DNA of 64,000 nt from Ruminococcus sp. (GCA_017519145.1 JAFWTA010000023.1:62001-126000), one strand, 5' to 3'. Counted from the first letter of the stretch, positions 1 through 9,928 are shown. The notes: generated by a model from the letters alone, not told the origin. Numbers and translations: made by a program.

Positions 1-467
1 TTGGAGATACGGCGGAAAGAGGTAAAAACGATCATAGAAGAATTCTACAACTTCATCGGAACGCTCAGACCGAGTAAAGGTTCACACCTTGGCGCGGCGG
101 TCACCTATGTCCTGAATCAGAAAGACAAGCTCCTTCTGTTTTAGAGCATCCCGAAATAGAAATGACGAACAATCTTGCAGAACGCACCGTTAAGCCTTTT
201 GTGATCGACCGTAAGAATTTTTTCTTTTCTGCGACGGATAAGGGGGCAGATGCGAGTGCTCTCTTCATGAGCGTGATCGAAACAGCCAAGCGAAACGGAC
301 TGAATGTGTTTGGTTATCTCTCCTATCTGATGCTTGTTCTTCCTTCATGGGGCAAAACACCTTCGGAAGAACAGCTTGACAGCATCATGCCGTGGAGTGC
401 TGCACTGCCTGAAACCTGCCACAGAACATATCATCAAATCATCGAAAACGAGGCTGAGGTTAAGTGA
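1..467 (+). pseudogene. IS66-family transposase remnant (C-terminal part, frameshifted)
   Basis: Reading frame 1 enters from the left edge and ends at a TAG at 142-144. The homologous protein continues in frame 3 from about 144 to the TGA at 465-467. The two pieces join naturally (…LNQKDKLLLF | EHPEIEMTNNLAERTVKPF…), which is the IS66 transposase C-terminal DDE region with the conserved NNxAERxxKPF motif. One missing base near 141-144 explains the break, so the gene is a pseudogene. The N-terminal part lies outside the window. The frame-3 piece alone (162-467, 101 aa) could look like a small gene but is only the tail of the transposase. Family assignment is confident; the frameshift is read directly from the bases. 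Confidence 0.85.
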
Positions 468-592
468 CAGCTTCTCATCTACAGTATTTCATAGTAACTG
501 ACAGTATTTCACCGCACAGTAACTCACTGCAATTCATTGTGATGAATCGAATACAGGATTTGAGCCGATGTTGATCTCGGCTCATTTTTTTA

Positions 593-616
593 CCCACTGG
601 GCTGGTTGGCGCTTAC
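593..616. repeat. Probable right terminal inverted repeat of the IS66 element
   Basis: The segment ends GGTTGGCGCTTAC; read on the minus strand it begins GTAAGCGCC, the GTAA-type end known for IS66 elements. It lies about 125 bp after the transposase stop, as expected for the right end. The left end is outside the window, so neither the pairing nor the 8-bp target duplication can be checked. Confidence 0.55.
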
Positions 617-672
617 CTCATATCTGAAGCTTTTACGAGCAGGGGAGAGATACAATATAGCATGATATAATA

Positions 673-706
673 CAACCGGCTCCACAGTAATTGTGGAGCC
701 GGTTTG
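673..706. terminator. Hairpin, possible bidirectional terminator
   Basis: Arms AACCGGCTCCACA (674-686) and TGTGGAGCCGGTT (691-703) are perfect inverted repeats with a 4-base loop, followed on the plus strand by TGTTTATG. It sits between the IS66 remnant and the end of the RTX gene. T-richness is weak in both directions. Confidence 0.6.
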
Positions 707-779
707 TTTATGTATGATCGCAAATAGCAGAGTAATGTAATTGTATCGAAAAAGTCTGCATTAACTATTTGGACTATTA

Positions 780-3700
780 TCAGTGAAGAGATGAGCTGAT
801 AATAAGGTGATCAAGTACTGAGTTATCTGCTGTGGGATCACCTATATTGATGCCGTCTGAGATCTGACTGTCATTTCTGAATGCGGACATATTCTCAGCA
901 AGTACCATTGTTTGGATAGTTGTCATATCACTGACGGCGTCGTTTGTATTATCAATACTTGCAATATCGTTTGCGTCAGCGATTAGTGTATTTTCAACAG
1001 ACAGTTCTTCGCTTAATATATCTTCTGAATAAATATTGCTGAGATATTCGGTAAATATCTGCTCTGTTTCTGCACTTGTTCCCTGTATATCGATAACGAA
1101 TTCTGATGATTCTAGATCGATGTGCGCAATTGTTCCGTCAGCAAATTCAAAGCTTTCAACCTGATACTCTTTTGTTGCATAGTGATTTGAGATCCTGATA
1201 CTGTCACCGTTATCTCCGATATGAAGAATAAGGTCATATCCGTATCGAGTTACAGTAATATCTTCTGGAGTGATACCTTCACCGAAAACGATTTTATCAG
1301 CTGGTGAATTAGCAGACTTTTCGTTGATAAAGTCTGCGCCGTCACCAAGATTGAAGATATATGTATCGTTTCCGTAACCGCCGAAGAGTTGGTCATTGCC
1401 TTTTCCGCCTTCAAGAGTATCATCTCCGCTGTTAGCGTAGATGTTGTCGTCAGTGTCAGAACCAATTATGGTATTGTTATTCGTTCCAAAGCCACCGTCT
1501 GGGTCAGATATATTTCCTGATCCCTTGATGATCATAAGCCGATCAAACATATCGTCCTTAGAGAAAATTGTACCATCTGCGAACTCAAAGCTCTCAATTT
1601 GGGTGATGCTGCCCGAATACTGGTCTGCTATCCGTATACTGTCACCGTTATCACCGATCTGAAGGATCATATCCATTCCCTCTCTGATGACAGTTATATC
1701 TTCAGGAGAAATATCTTCTCCAAATAATAACCTGTCATTTGCAGAGCCTCTGCTTTCAATTTCAGAGATAATGTCAGAGCCGTCTCCAAGATTGAATACA
1801 TATGTGTCATCACCGGTTCCGCCGTAAAGAGTATCGTTTCCTTTACTGCCTTCGAGAACATCGTCGCCGCCATTGCCGTAAATGGTATCATTTCCGTCAG
1901 AACCGATAAGAATACTGCTTTTGGTACCGTAAGATGTTTCGGTATCGTATATAGTACCCGCTCCTTTGGTTACGATCGGAGTAGCCAGCAGATCGTTGAT
2001 AGTGAGAACGGTTCCGTCAGCAAATTCGAACTTCTCAATAAACTTTGAAGAGTCACAGTACTGATACTGTAATCTTATTTTATCTCCGTTATTGCCTATA
2101 GTAAGTACCATATCCTTATCTATCTTGCTGATCGTTATATCATCGGGAGATATACCTTCGCCGAATATAAGTTTATCATTCGTTGAATTTGCACTGCCTT
2201 CTTCCGAAATAAAGTCAGAGCCGTCTCCAAGATTGAAAACATATGTGTCATCACCGTTTCCGCCGTAAAGAGTATCGTTTCCTTTGCCGCCATCGAGAAC
2301 ATCGTCGCCGCCATTGCCGTAAATGGTATCATTTCCGTCAGAACCGATAATAGTATTTCCTAATGTGCCATAAGTGGTATCTTGATCAGTTATTGTACCA
2401 TTGCCATGAACTGTGAACGGATTATTGAAAATGTCTTCCTTGTTAATAACGGTTCCATCAGAAAATTCAAAAGAATCGATCTGATGATATATATCCCTGA
2501 GTTGCTGAACTATTCTTATGCTGTCACCGTTATTTCCGATAAGAAGAAGCAGGTCTTCTCCATCCTTGGTTATTGTAACGTCGTCAGGGGATATACCGTT
2601 CCCGAATAATATCTTATCATTTACAGATCTTGCACCATCTTTATTTATGACATCTTGTCCGTTTCCTGTATTGAAGAAGAATGTATCGTTTCCGTGGATG
2701 CTATAAAGAGTATTATTGCCAGAGTCAGAAACAAACAGGTTATTATCCGAATATTCGTAAACATTATCGTTATTTTGAGTGCCCAGAACGATCCTTGTCT
2801 TGCTCATCTTATCAAAGTCTTCCGTATAAGCAGAATAAGCAGCTTTGAATACTGCATAATAGTTTGTGCCTTCAGCTTTGTCACATAGCTTCAGATAAGA
2901 ACATATACTACCGATGATCTCATTTTTCTTAGTATCACTTGCAAGTGAATCAGAGAGCACCGTATCAAAAAGAGACAGATCAAGAATAGTGTTGCCGTTT
3001 GCATCCTGAGTTTCTTTCAGGTAGTCAATATATGAATATGTTGAGGTATTGGCGTTTAGAAGATTAAAGTATAATTCTTCAAACTTAACATATATATCAT
3101 TCAGGATAGCGGAGGCATTTTCATTTGGATCTGTTGAATTATAAGCACCTCTGAATGACTCTACTCCCATTATTTTTTCTATGACACACAGATCTCTTGC
3201 GTCAATATTTTTCCCTCTGGAATCAGGCTTTATCTTATCTGCGCCAGAAAGAACATACAGTATCTTTTTGGTGAGAATCCTCTTTTCAATGTAGCTTTCA
3301 GATGCTTCAAATTTATTGTAAAGCTCTGTCAGTTCATCAGGTTCATCCTGATTAAGCTTATTTATGATATTCGGAAGAGTTCCGAATGTGAAGATGCTGT
3401 TTCCATTTCCGTTGTTAACACTTATTTCATGGGTATCATATTTATGGGCTTTAAACCAGTGCTCGCTTATTTCAAGATGGTCACCGTTTGAAAGAGTAAC
3501 TTCTGATGACTCTGTTACAATAGTTCCGGTACTGCCATCATTGATAGAGATCCTTGTGGTGTCGAGACTTATGGAGGTGATATCATGTTCAGAAAGTGAT
3601 CTCAGTTCATCTGCATCAGAGTTTCCGTCTCTGTTTGCATCGATCCATACTTTGAGTTCGGAGAATCTGCTGTCTCTTTCGTCAATTATGCCATCGCCGA

Positions 3701-6700
3701 TGCTGCCTGTGTTTTCGTCAATATTATCATCAAGTTCAGCCAGAGCATTAAAACCAGATGACGATTTTTCACCATTTTTCAGTATGACCTGATCGCCGAA
3801 AAGCTCTCCTCCGTTATTGATCTTGCCATCTTCGTTTCTGTCAAGTGCAAGGAAGCCTCTGCTCGGATTTATCCATGCAGTTTTTTCTGCAAAACCATTA
3901 TTATCAAGATCAAAATATACACCGTTATCAACATCAACAAGACCATTGACATTATTATCTGTCTGATTAAAGTTGATTATAAGCGGATCACTGGGAGGGC
4001 CTACCTCATTTGCATCATTGAACCTATAGATCATATCAGCGAATTCATTACCAACAAATCGAAAAACACTGCTTGAAGTGCTATTTACAGTTTTTTCCCA
4101 GTCATCTTTAGTTATATCCATGGGCATAAGATAATAGTTTCCGTCTCCAGAGGATTCAATAGAATAGATCTCATTCTCTTCCTTAAAGCTGATAGCAAAG
4201 TTGTCATGGGTTGTGTCATAGTCCAGAATTGTTAGAGTTGCCTGAGTTGACTTTATAGTGAATTTAAGATGATGAGTGTTAGCTTTGGGACCTTCAATTT
4301 TGATATTTGAGATGTCAGTGTCTGCAAAAATTATAAGATTATTACCCTGAGAGTCCTTGAGGGCATCGTTCTCGTCGGAAGAATAGAATTTATAAGTATC
4401 ATTTTCTTGACCTCCAAACATTTCATCGTTTCCGCGTCCGCCTGTCAGGATATCCTTATAGCCGTTACCAAAAATAAAGTCTTTTCCGCCATTTCCTTCA
4501 ATATAATCGTAACCTCCGTCACCGTAAATCCTGTCATTACCGTTGCTGCCAATGAGTGTGTCTGCACCGCCGATGTCATCCTGACCGAAATCGCCGTGTA
4601 TGATAGCATTTTCATGGTCAAGGTACACTTCATCATCATTTGAACCGGCGATTACCAATGAGATCTTTTGATCATTGCTGTAATGCATGCCTTTTACATG
4701 GATTACATCATTTCCCGAACCGCCAAGGATAATGGTATTTGAAGTATCGATATTATCATTTATCTGCTGAGTATCGTCATATGTTATAACTTCATCTGAA
4801 TCACTTCCGATGATCAAGTGGTAACCGTGGTCAGCAAGTATCTCTTTAATCGTTTTCTTGTATAAAGCGAGTGCAGCTAAACGCTGGGGAACATCTTCCT
4901 TGCTGATATCAACATTTTCAAATGTCTGTCCATAGAATTGGTGTGCGAATTCTGATAATATTTCATAGTTGTTTGCCATAATATAATTATCATTTTTATA
5001 GTCGTTCAGTCGATCATCAACAATATTAAGGACTTTGATATTCCTATTAGTAAGAAAAGCAATATCTTTTATTATTCTGTCTTCAAGCCGTGCTTTGGCT
5101 ATGGTGTAATACTTATCCTCACATATATCTTTTAATTCATTGATACGATCTACGGCTTCTTCCACTATTGCTTCGCAAGCTGCTGCTCCAAAAAGAATTA
5201 CGAATCCGCTTACAAGAGATACTCCGGCTACAGCATATACCAGAGCACTCATGATCATATCAAAGTTAATACCATGGTGCATTAATCCGAATATGCAATT
5301 GGATATATCTTCTGGTGTTATTCCATTTGAATGCGCATAAAAGACAGCATTGCCCACAAGACTTGCGATTTCATCCTGATAGTCTTCTAAAAGACCAACT
5401 TCAAATCCCGAAATAAAGGTTTTAGCTACGGTGCCTTTTATACCGAAAGGTTCGGGGTCAGCTAAGAGATCCTTTCGTATGCCATTGAGCTCCTTATATA
5501 GTTCGCGCTTTAAGTATTTTTGTCTCACTTCTTCATTGTCCAGTTCGCTGCAATGTTCAATTGTTTCATCCAAATCATCGATCTTATTCCAATTATCTAT
5601 AACATCTTTTATCTCATCTTCTGCAAGATCCGGTAATGATTCTTTCAGATTATCAGTTATTTTTTCAAAATCAAGCCTGTATCTGAAGTCCAGAATAGAT
5701 TCTTTAATGCGACCATTTATATCCTCTTCAACAGTTCCGTTCTCTAAAAGATATACTAAGAAATTCTTTAGTTTTTCATCGTTTCTGCATACATCGATCA
5801 AGTAGTCCAGAAAGCCCTTTAGTTGAGTCATGGATTCAAATTCTTCGCGTTCCTCAAATAGTGGGATAGTATTAGAAGAATTGAATTTTGTATAAGGTTT
5901 GATATAGTCAACGAATCTCTGACCAAAATTGTGATACATTAATTCCATAAGATCAGCTGTCGTATCTCTTTCCATGAGGCACGAGTTTATTTTGGGATTA
6001 GTTATTGTAGCACTACACATATTTGCAAGCTCGATAAAATTCAGGTTGAAGTTATCTGAAATATAATTGTCGAAGCTTTTGTTTGTGGTTTGCTCCTTCA
6101 TGAATCGGTTATATAGCCATTTTGCTGATTTTATTCGGAAGGCAATAGCCTCATCTCCGTTACGATTGATAAATTGCTTTCCAAGCAGACAGTCTTTATA
6201 AAACTCGGCAATTTCGTCATTAGTCATGGATCCATTAAGGTGATTTTCTTTATAAAAAGTAAAGTTGTCACCCGAGTTATCATACAGGAACTTATCAAGA
6301 CTAAGCTGGTCATAAAATGTCAGCTCTGAATATTTGCTGATAATATTATTGCTTACAAATGAATCCAAACTATATAAACTGCAGCCATAGTTTTCTTCGC
6401 AGAATTCGTCAAAATCATAAGCCATATCATCAGGATATTTATTATAAAGCATTCTGGCAACACTTATGCAGCCAACTATGCCTTCCGCTGTGTCAAGATC
6501 GAAGTGAAGAAAATTGGTATACAGCTCAGATTCAGAAAAAGTTGATAGATTATAAAAATCATTTTTCTGATTAATGAAACTGTTGGGAGCATGATTTTCG
6601 TTAATTGCATCTATGCCGTAACCTTCAACATATATCTGACGGGCTCCCGGAATCTGGTTAAGCAGGATGTGTGTATAATCTGAATAAACGGAATAGTTTG

Positions 6701-7505
6701 TAATTATCTCAGATTTTTCATCTATTTTTGATTTGTAATCTGATATGAATTCGTTAGAAAAACCTTGACCGTCAAAACTTACACATCTTGTAACATCGTC
6801 ACAGAGTATGGCGGTATACATTGCCTTATTACCGCCTTTTCCATGACCTACAACAGTAATATCTCCATATTCGCGAGCCATTTTTTTAACATATTCTAAA
6901 GCAGCAGTCTGAGGAAAAGTTTCTCTTTCATAGGCAGCTTTAATGTTATCTGCCCATTCGTTGGGACCTGTAGTTCCTTTGAATACAACTACAGCTTCAT
7001 TTTGAGTGTTATCTGTAAAAGTGAGAGCAAGAGGAACTCTAACCAATCGGCTTTCATCAATAGGTTCATCAGGATATAATTCCCTGAACTTGCCGATATC
7101 GATATATCTGCCGCCATCAGAATAGGCCGCTCTGTAATATCCATTTCCGATTTCGGATTTATAGTCATAGTGACTTTCATAATTATCTTTAACGTCACGC
7201 AACACAAGTTGAGATAATCTGTTGTTTGGGTCTTTGAGATATGTTATTATCTTAGCCCATTCAACACCGTTGATCTTTGCGTCGCATATCGACTCCTGGT
7301 ATGCCATAAGGCGAGCGATTTCTTTATCACCGAATGGTTCCAGAATTTCGGCTATAGTTTTACCTACAAGGGTGGAATTAACTTTTGAGAATAAAGCATT
7401 TATTCCTGCTTTTTCAGCAACCATTTCATCAAGGTATGTAAGCTGTTCAAGTATACATAATTCTTCATCTGTTAGTTGCACATTATTTTGACCGTTTAAT
7501 ACCAT
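780..7505 (-). CDS. Giant RTX-type calcium-binding protein with degenerate lipase-like (Mbeg1/DUF2974-like) domain
   Basis: 2241 aa. The start is the ATG at 7505, preceded by AAAGGAG at good spacing; an upstream ATG at 7568 would overlap the -10 box and is rejected. Residues ~100-330 resemble the Mbeg1-like alpha/beta-hydrolase domain, with the nucleophile elbow reading GHGKGG (residues 220-225): the usual Ser is Gly222 (codon GGA, 6840-6842). Residues ~905-1045 hold a first RTX block (GGxGxDxxx nonapeptides). Residues ~1210-1300 contain EF-hand-like loops (LDRNEDGKI, DANRDGNSD). Residues ~1580-2060 contain four RTX/HCBP-related units of about 147 aa. No signal peptide is visible and no type I secretion genes are nearby. 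It is inferred to be an extracellular calcium-folded protein; its activity is unknown. Base composition is clearly more AT-rich than the NRPS genes next door, suggesting separate acquisition. Confidence 0.85.
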   Translation of the reverse strand: MVLNGQNNVQLTDEELCILEQLTYLDEMVAEKAGINALFSKVNSTLVGKTIAEILEPFGDKEIARLMAYQESICDAKINGVEWAKIITYLKDPNNRLSQLVLRDVKDNYESHYDYKSEIGNGYYRAAYSDGGRYIDIGKFRELYPDEPIDESRLVRVPLALTFTDNTQNEAVVVFKGTTGPNEWADNIKAAYERETFPQTAALEYVKKMAREYGDITVVGHGKGGNKAMYTAILCDDVTRCVSFDGQGFSNEFISDYKSKIDEKSEIITNYSVYSDYTHILLNQIPGARQIYVEGYGIDAINENHAPNSFINQKNDFYNLSTFSESELYTNFLHFDLDTAEGIVGCISVARMLYNKYPDDMAYDFDEFCEENYGCSLYSLDSFVSNNIISKYSELTFYDQLSLDKFLYDNSGDNFTFYKENHLNGSMTNDEIAEFYKDCLLGKQFINRNGDEAIAFRIKSAKWLYNRFMKEQTTNKSFDNYISDNFNLNFIELANMCSATITNPKINSCLMERDTTADLMELMYHNFGQRFVDYIKPYTKFNSSNTIPLFEEREEFESMTQLKGFLDYLIDVCRNDEKLKNFLVYLLENGTVEEDINGRIKESILDFRYRLDFEKITDNLKESLPDLAEDEIKDVIDNWNKIDDLDETIEHCSELDNEEVRQKYLKRELYKELNGIRKDLLADPEPFGIKGTVAKTFISGFEVGLLEDYQDEIASLVGNAVFYAHSNGITPEDISNCIFGLMHHGINFDMIMSALVYAVAGVSLVSGFVILFGAAACEAIVEEAVDRINELKDICEDKYYTIAKARLEDRIIKDIAFLTNRNIKVLNIVDDRLNDYKNDNYIMANNYEILSEFAHQFYGQTFENVDISKEDVPQRLAALALYKKTIKEILADHGYHLIIGSDSDEVITYDDTQQINDNIDTSNTIILGGSGNDVIHVKGMHYSNDQKISLVIAGSNDDEVYLDHENAIIHGDFGQDDIGGADTLIGSNGNDRIYGDGGYDYIEGNGGKDFIFGNGYKDILTGGRGNDEMFGGQENDTYKFYSSDENDALKDSQGNNLIIFADTDISNIKIEGPKANTHHLKFTIKSTQATLTILDYDTTHDNFAISFKEENEIYSIESSGDGNYYLMPMDITKDDWEKTVNSTSSSVFRFVGNEFADMIYRFNDANEVGPPSDPLIINFNQTDNNVNGLVDVDNGVYFDLDNNGFAEKTAWINPSRGFLALDRNEDGKINNGGELFGDQVILKNGEKSSSGFNALAELDDNIDENTGSIGDGIIDERDSRFSELKVWIDANRDGNSDADELRSLSEHDITSISLDTTRISINDGSTGTIVTESSEVTLSNGDHLEISEHWFKAHKYDTHEISVNNGNGNSIFTFGTLPNIINKLNQDEPDELTELYNKFEASESYIEKRILTKKILYVLSGADKIKPDSRGKNIDARDLCVIEKIMGVESFRGAYNSTDPNENASAILNDIYVKFEELYFNLLNANTSTYSYIDYLKETQDANGNTILDLSLFDTVLSDSLASDTKKNEIIGSICSYLKLCDKAEGTNYYAVFKAAYSAYTEDFDKMSKTRIVLGTQNNDNVYEYSDNNLFVSDSGNNTLYSIHGNDTFFFNTGNGQDVINKDGARSVNDKILFGNGISPDDVTITKDGEDLLLLIGNNGDSIRIVQQLRDIYHQIDSFEFSDGTVINKEDIFNNPFTVHGNGTITDQDTTYGTLGNTIIGSDGNDTIYGNGGDDVLDGGKGNDTLYGGNGDDTYVFNLGDGSDFISEEGSANSTNDKLIFGEGISPDDITISKIDKDMVLTIGNNGDKIRLQYQYCDSSKFIEKFEFADGTVLTINDLLATPIVTKGAGTIYDTETSYGTKSSILIGSDGNDTIYGNGGDDVLEGSKGNDTLYGGTGDDTYVFNLGDGSDIISEIESRGSANDRLLFGEDISPEDITVIREGMDMILQIGDNGDSIRIADQYSGSITQIESFEFADGTIFSKDDMFDRLMIIKGSGNISDPDGGFGTNNNTIIGSDTDDNIYANSGDDTLEGGKGNDQLFGGYGNDTYIFNLGDGADFINEKSANSPADKIVFGEGITPEDITVTRYGYDLILHIGDNGDSIRISNHYATKEYQVESFEFADGTIAHIDLESSEFVIDIQGTSAETEQIFTEYLSNIYSEDILSEELSVENTLIADANDIASIDNTNDAVSDMTTIQTMVLAENMSAFRNDSQISDGINIGDPTADNSVLDHLIISSSLH
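1300..2760 (-). repeat. Tandem 441-bp (147-aa) RTX/HCBP repeat units inside the RTX gene
   Basis: Near-identical stretches recur 441 bp apart (for example around 1852-1908 and 2293-2349). Each unit carries GSDGNDTIYGNGGDD-type nonapeptides, then a TYVFNLGDGxD strand, a FGEGISPDDIT segment and an FEFADGT segment. This is the haemolysin-type calcium-binding-related repeat; four units are recognisable, the outer two more diverged. Confidence 0.8.
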
Positions 7506-7568
7506 GTTTGTACTCCTTTTATTAGATTTTGAAGTGCGATTTCTATTAAATAAAAATAGCAATTTCAT

Positions 7569-7597
7569 ATTATAACATAAAATCGTGCATTTGTCTA
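7569..7597 (-). promoter_or_regulatory. Promoter of the RTX gene
   Basis: On the minus strand TAGACA (7592-7597), a 17-base spacer, then TATAAT (7569-7574). Transcription would start near 7562, giving a leader of about 57 nt to the ATG at 7505. This is what rules out the longer reading frame starting at 7568. Confidence 0.7.
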
Positions 7598-7599
7598 CT

Positions 7600-8083
7600 C
7601 TATTTATATTGATTTAATTGAAAAAATAATGGATTTTGTATGATTTAATTAAGTTTTCACTAATCGATGGTAGATAATTAAAACATGATATCTGAAAAAG
7701 AAGAGTAGTGCAATAATCTTTTCGGGCAGGTCAAGACTCTTGCAGATGACGATTCGTACAAAGAGATTTTATGTGTGCCCATAATCCGGTATATATGCGG
7801 AAGCAGTTAAATTGACCTTGAAAGGCATTCAAGTATAGGTTCTATATATAATGACGCGTTCCGCGGTATACTTCAGAGAAAGCATACGAGAGGCATAATA
7901 GGGCGAAAAAGATTTTGGATGCACATCATGAAAAGGCATTATTGATGGATGCATATTTAAAGTATGCTCTTTTCAAATATGCACATCTTGAAGGCGCATA
8001 TTTAGAAGTTGATAAGGGGGGGATAACCTGTTTACTAAAGGTTATAAATATCATGGTGAAGCCGGAAAGGAGATCTTTCAGCT
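7600..8083. other. Gene-free AT-rich region with possible decayed coding remnants
   Basis: No intact gene is seen. On the plus strand an ATG at 7686 opens a frame broken by TAG after seven codons but otherwise open to about 7810 (…NNLFGQVKTLADDDSYKEI…). Another open stretch without a start runs from about 7877 to 8087. They look like remnants of one or more degraded small genes; I do not recognise the family. Confidence 0.3.
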
Positions 8084-8122
8084 AAACAAAAAGAACAGCT
8101 CACTGAGCTGTTCTTTTTGTTT
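8084..8122. terminator. Strong bidirectional-looking terminator at the end of the NRPS operon
   Basis: A perfect 18-bp inverted repeat (8084-8101 and 8105-8122) with a 3-base loop. The arms end in A-rich/T-rich stretches, so both strands give a GC stem followed by T residues. It lies 38 bp beyond the stop of the last NRPS-operon gene. Confidence 0.85.
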
Positions 8123-8159
8123 ACAGAGATAGTCCCGACACTCAGTCAGACTTGTCATA

Positions 8160-9158
8160 TCAGAGCATTACCGAGTCTGTATATGGAGTCTCGATCTTTA
8201 CAGGGGCACCTGCCGCTGTAGTTACCATGCTGCACATTTCACACTGTCTCAGGTGTCTTGCTTTCAGCTCCGCAGCTTCGCTGCCGATAAAATCCAACAC
8301 GGATCTTTCCATAGCTTCAGGCCATGCTTTTTCATACAGCTGTGCATAATCGGCAATATCTCCCGAATAAAGCCGTTTCATTGGCATACTTGAACGGTAC
8401 TTTTCGGTATTGCTCTCATCATCTCTCATGCAGCTTAGATGTGGCTGCCAGATAACATCTCCGGCAGGATCGGTCAGTATGAGATTGCCGCCATCGGTAT
8501 CTATTTTCAGATCAAAGAAAAGAGCAAGTGAAGAGTCGATATTCTCGGTATATTCATTGTAATAATCGAGGAAATAGGGGATACCGTTTATCTCTCCCGT
8601 TATCACGGACATTGCTCCGTCGGCAGCTTTTTGTGCTGTAAAGGACTCCGCTCCGCCTGCAGCACTGTAAAGCACATCCATCAGCGGATAAAGCACCTGC
8701 GAACTGCAGCTCATGCGGCAGCGAAGGACCTTTCTTTCCGCCCGAAGCTTTTCTGCATAAGCCAGAAACTCATGTACCCCGGGAAGGTATCTGTAGAAAT
8801 TGTTGACTGCATATTTTACGTCATCTGCGGCGGCAGAGATAAGGTCCCTGACCTCAAGGTGATGGACAGGCTGCTCCTGAAGTACGGATATGCCGTTTTT
8901 CAGCAGCTTTTTTACGGTTGAGGAGCTTCTTCCGCCTGTTATCATCGATCTGGCAGCCATAATGACAACATCCGCGTCTTTTATCTCATCGGCGTCGGTG
9001 TAGAGGGGGATGTTGTACTGCTCGGATATCCTGCGGCTTTTTTCGCTTCCCTTGGAAAGGATGCCGCATAAAGCCAGTTTATCGCTGCGTTCGATGGCTT
9101 TTATGTAAAAGCTGCCGAAATTCACACCGCATACCACTGCATTTATCTTTTCACTCAT
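8160..9158 (-). CDS. Thiazolinyl imide reductase (Irp3/PchG/YbtU-type)
   Basis: 332 aa from the ATG at 9158, whose A is also the last base of the TGA of the upstream thioesterase gene (TGATG coupling); a GTG one codon earlier is also possible. The N-terminus has a Gfo/Idh/MocA Rossmann fold (AVVCGVNFGSFY, residues ~8-19) and the family's QEQPVHHLEV motif near residue 96. Members reduce one enzyme-bound thiazoline ring to thiazolidine with NADPH during yersiniabactin and pyochelin assembly, acting in the cytosol on the carrier-tethered chain. It is the last gene of the ~21-kb NRPS operon, which fits a tailoring role. The presence of this enzyme is a strong indication that the product has at least one reduced thiazolidine ring. 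Confidence 0.85.
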   Translation of the reverse strand: MSEKINAVVCGVNFGSFYIKAIERSDKLALCGILSKGSEKSRRISEQYNIPLYTDADEIKDADVVIMAARSMITGGRSSSTVKKLLKNGISVLQEQPVHHLEVRDLISAAADDVKYAVNNFYRYLPGVHEFLAYAEKLRAERKVLRCRMSCSSQVLYPLMDVLYSAAGGAESFTAQKAADGAMSVITGEINGIPYFLDYYNEYTENIDSSLALFFDLKIDTDGGNLILTDPAGDVIWQPHLSCMRDDESNTEKYRSSMPMKRLYSGDIADYAQLYEKAWPEAMERSVLDFIGSEAAELKARHLRQCEMCSMVTTAAGAPVKIETPYTDSVML

Positions 9159-9913
9159 CACTGTACCTTTCCGACAAGTCTCTGATTGATCAGGTCGCAG
9201 ATCTCTTTTTTCTGTGTATCAACGAAGAAATGACCGCCCTCACGGATCTCGAGTCTCATTTCGCCATTGGTGACATCCTGCCACTGCTTTGCCTTCTCAT
9301 AGTCAACAGTATGATCTTCCTTTCCGTAAAGGACATCAAGGTCGAGTGAAAGCTTGTCGTGCTTGCGGTAGATGAATGTGTCAAGCATTTTGCAGTCCGC
9401 TTTCAGAAGCGGAACATAGTATTGCAGGAACATTTCACTCTGAACTATCTGCTCATCGAACATACCAAGACCAACGAGGTATTCCGTGATATCGTTCTTT
9501 GCGTCCTTCTGCGGGAATTCAACAAGTGAATCCCTGAGGTATTGGGGAGCCTCGCTTGATGCAACGAGTCCCCAGAGCGGTTCCTTGCCTGTGAGCTCCT
9601 TGACTCTGACGGCTGCTTCATAGGCAATTACCGCACCTCCGCAGTAACCGAAAAATGCATAAGGCATACTGAAAAGCTCCAGATTATCGTTTACAAGGTC
9701 CTCGATAAACTTATCGAAGGATTCTTCCATGGGGTCCTTTCTTCTCACTTCACGCTCGGGATAAAGAATGGGGATAAGGTTGACAGAGGGATCTACCAGT
9801 TTCTTCCATGTTGCAAAGCTGCTTGCGCTTCCTCCCGGGAAAGTGAAGCAGAAAAGGTTTATCTTGTTGTTCTCGTCCATTCTTTCATGGGCTATCCATT
9901 TGCTTTTATTCAT
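9158..9913 (-). CDS. Type II thioesterase, cysteine-nucleophile variant
   Basis: 251 aa; good ribosome site AAGGAGAT before the ATG. It has the alpha/beta-hydrolase fold of GrsT/YbtT-type editing thioesterases. The nucleophile elbow reads FFGYCGGAV with Cys91 where most relatives have Ser (GHSxG); the acid is likely in DLDVLYGKED and the base is His228 in GGHFF. It is closely similar along its length to the thioesterase half of the TE-PCP protein at 13249-14313, so the two probably arose by duplication. Known roles of the family are removal of misprimed units or chain release. Cys-type thioesterases can transfer rather than hydrolyse, so a release/cyclisation role is possible here; that is inference. 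Confidence 0.8.
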   Translation of the reverse strand: MNKSKWIAHERMDENNKINLFCFTFPGGSASSFATWKKLVDPSVNLIPILYPEREVRRKDPMEESFDKFIEDLVNDNLELFSMPYAFFGYCGGAVIAYEAAVRVKELTGKEPLWGLVASSEAPQYLRDSLVEFPQKDAKNDITEYLVGLGMFDEQIVQSEMFLQYYVPLLKADCKMLDTFIYRKHDKLSLDLDVLYGKEDHTVDYEKAKQWQDVTNGEMRLEIREGGHFFVDTQKKEICDLINQRLVGKVQ

Positions 9914-9928
9914 TTTGATATCTCCTTA

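Noticed and set aside
162-467. Independent small gene of 101 codons
   Set aside because: It is the C-terminal tail of an IS66 transposase split by a frameshift.
1300-2760. Regularly spaced short DNA repeats that could suggest a CRISPR array
   Set aside because: They are in-frame nonapeptide and 147-aa repeats of an RTX protein; spacing and spacers are coding and not CRISPR-like.
7503-7568. Longer start for the RTX gene at 7568
   Set aside because: It overlaps the -10 box TATAAT (7569-7574) and would lie before the likely transcript start; a strong ribosome site precedes the ATG at 7505.
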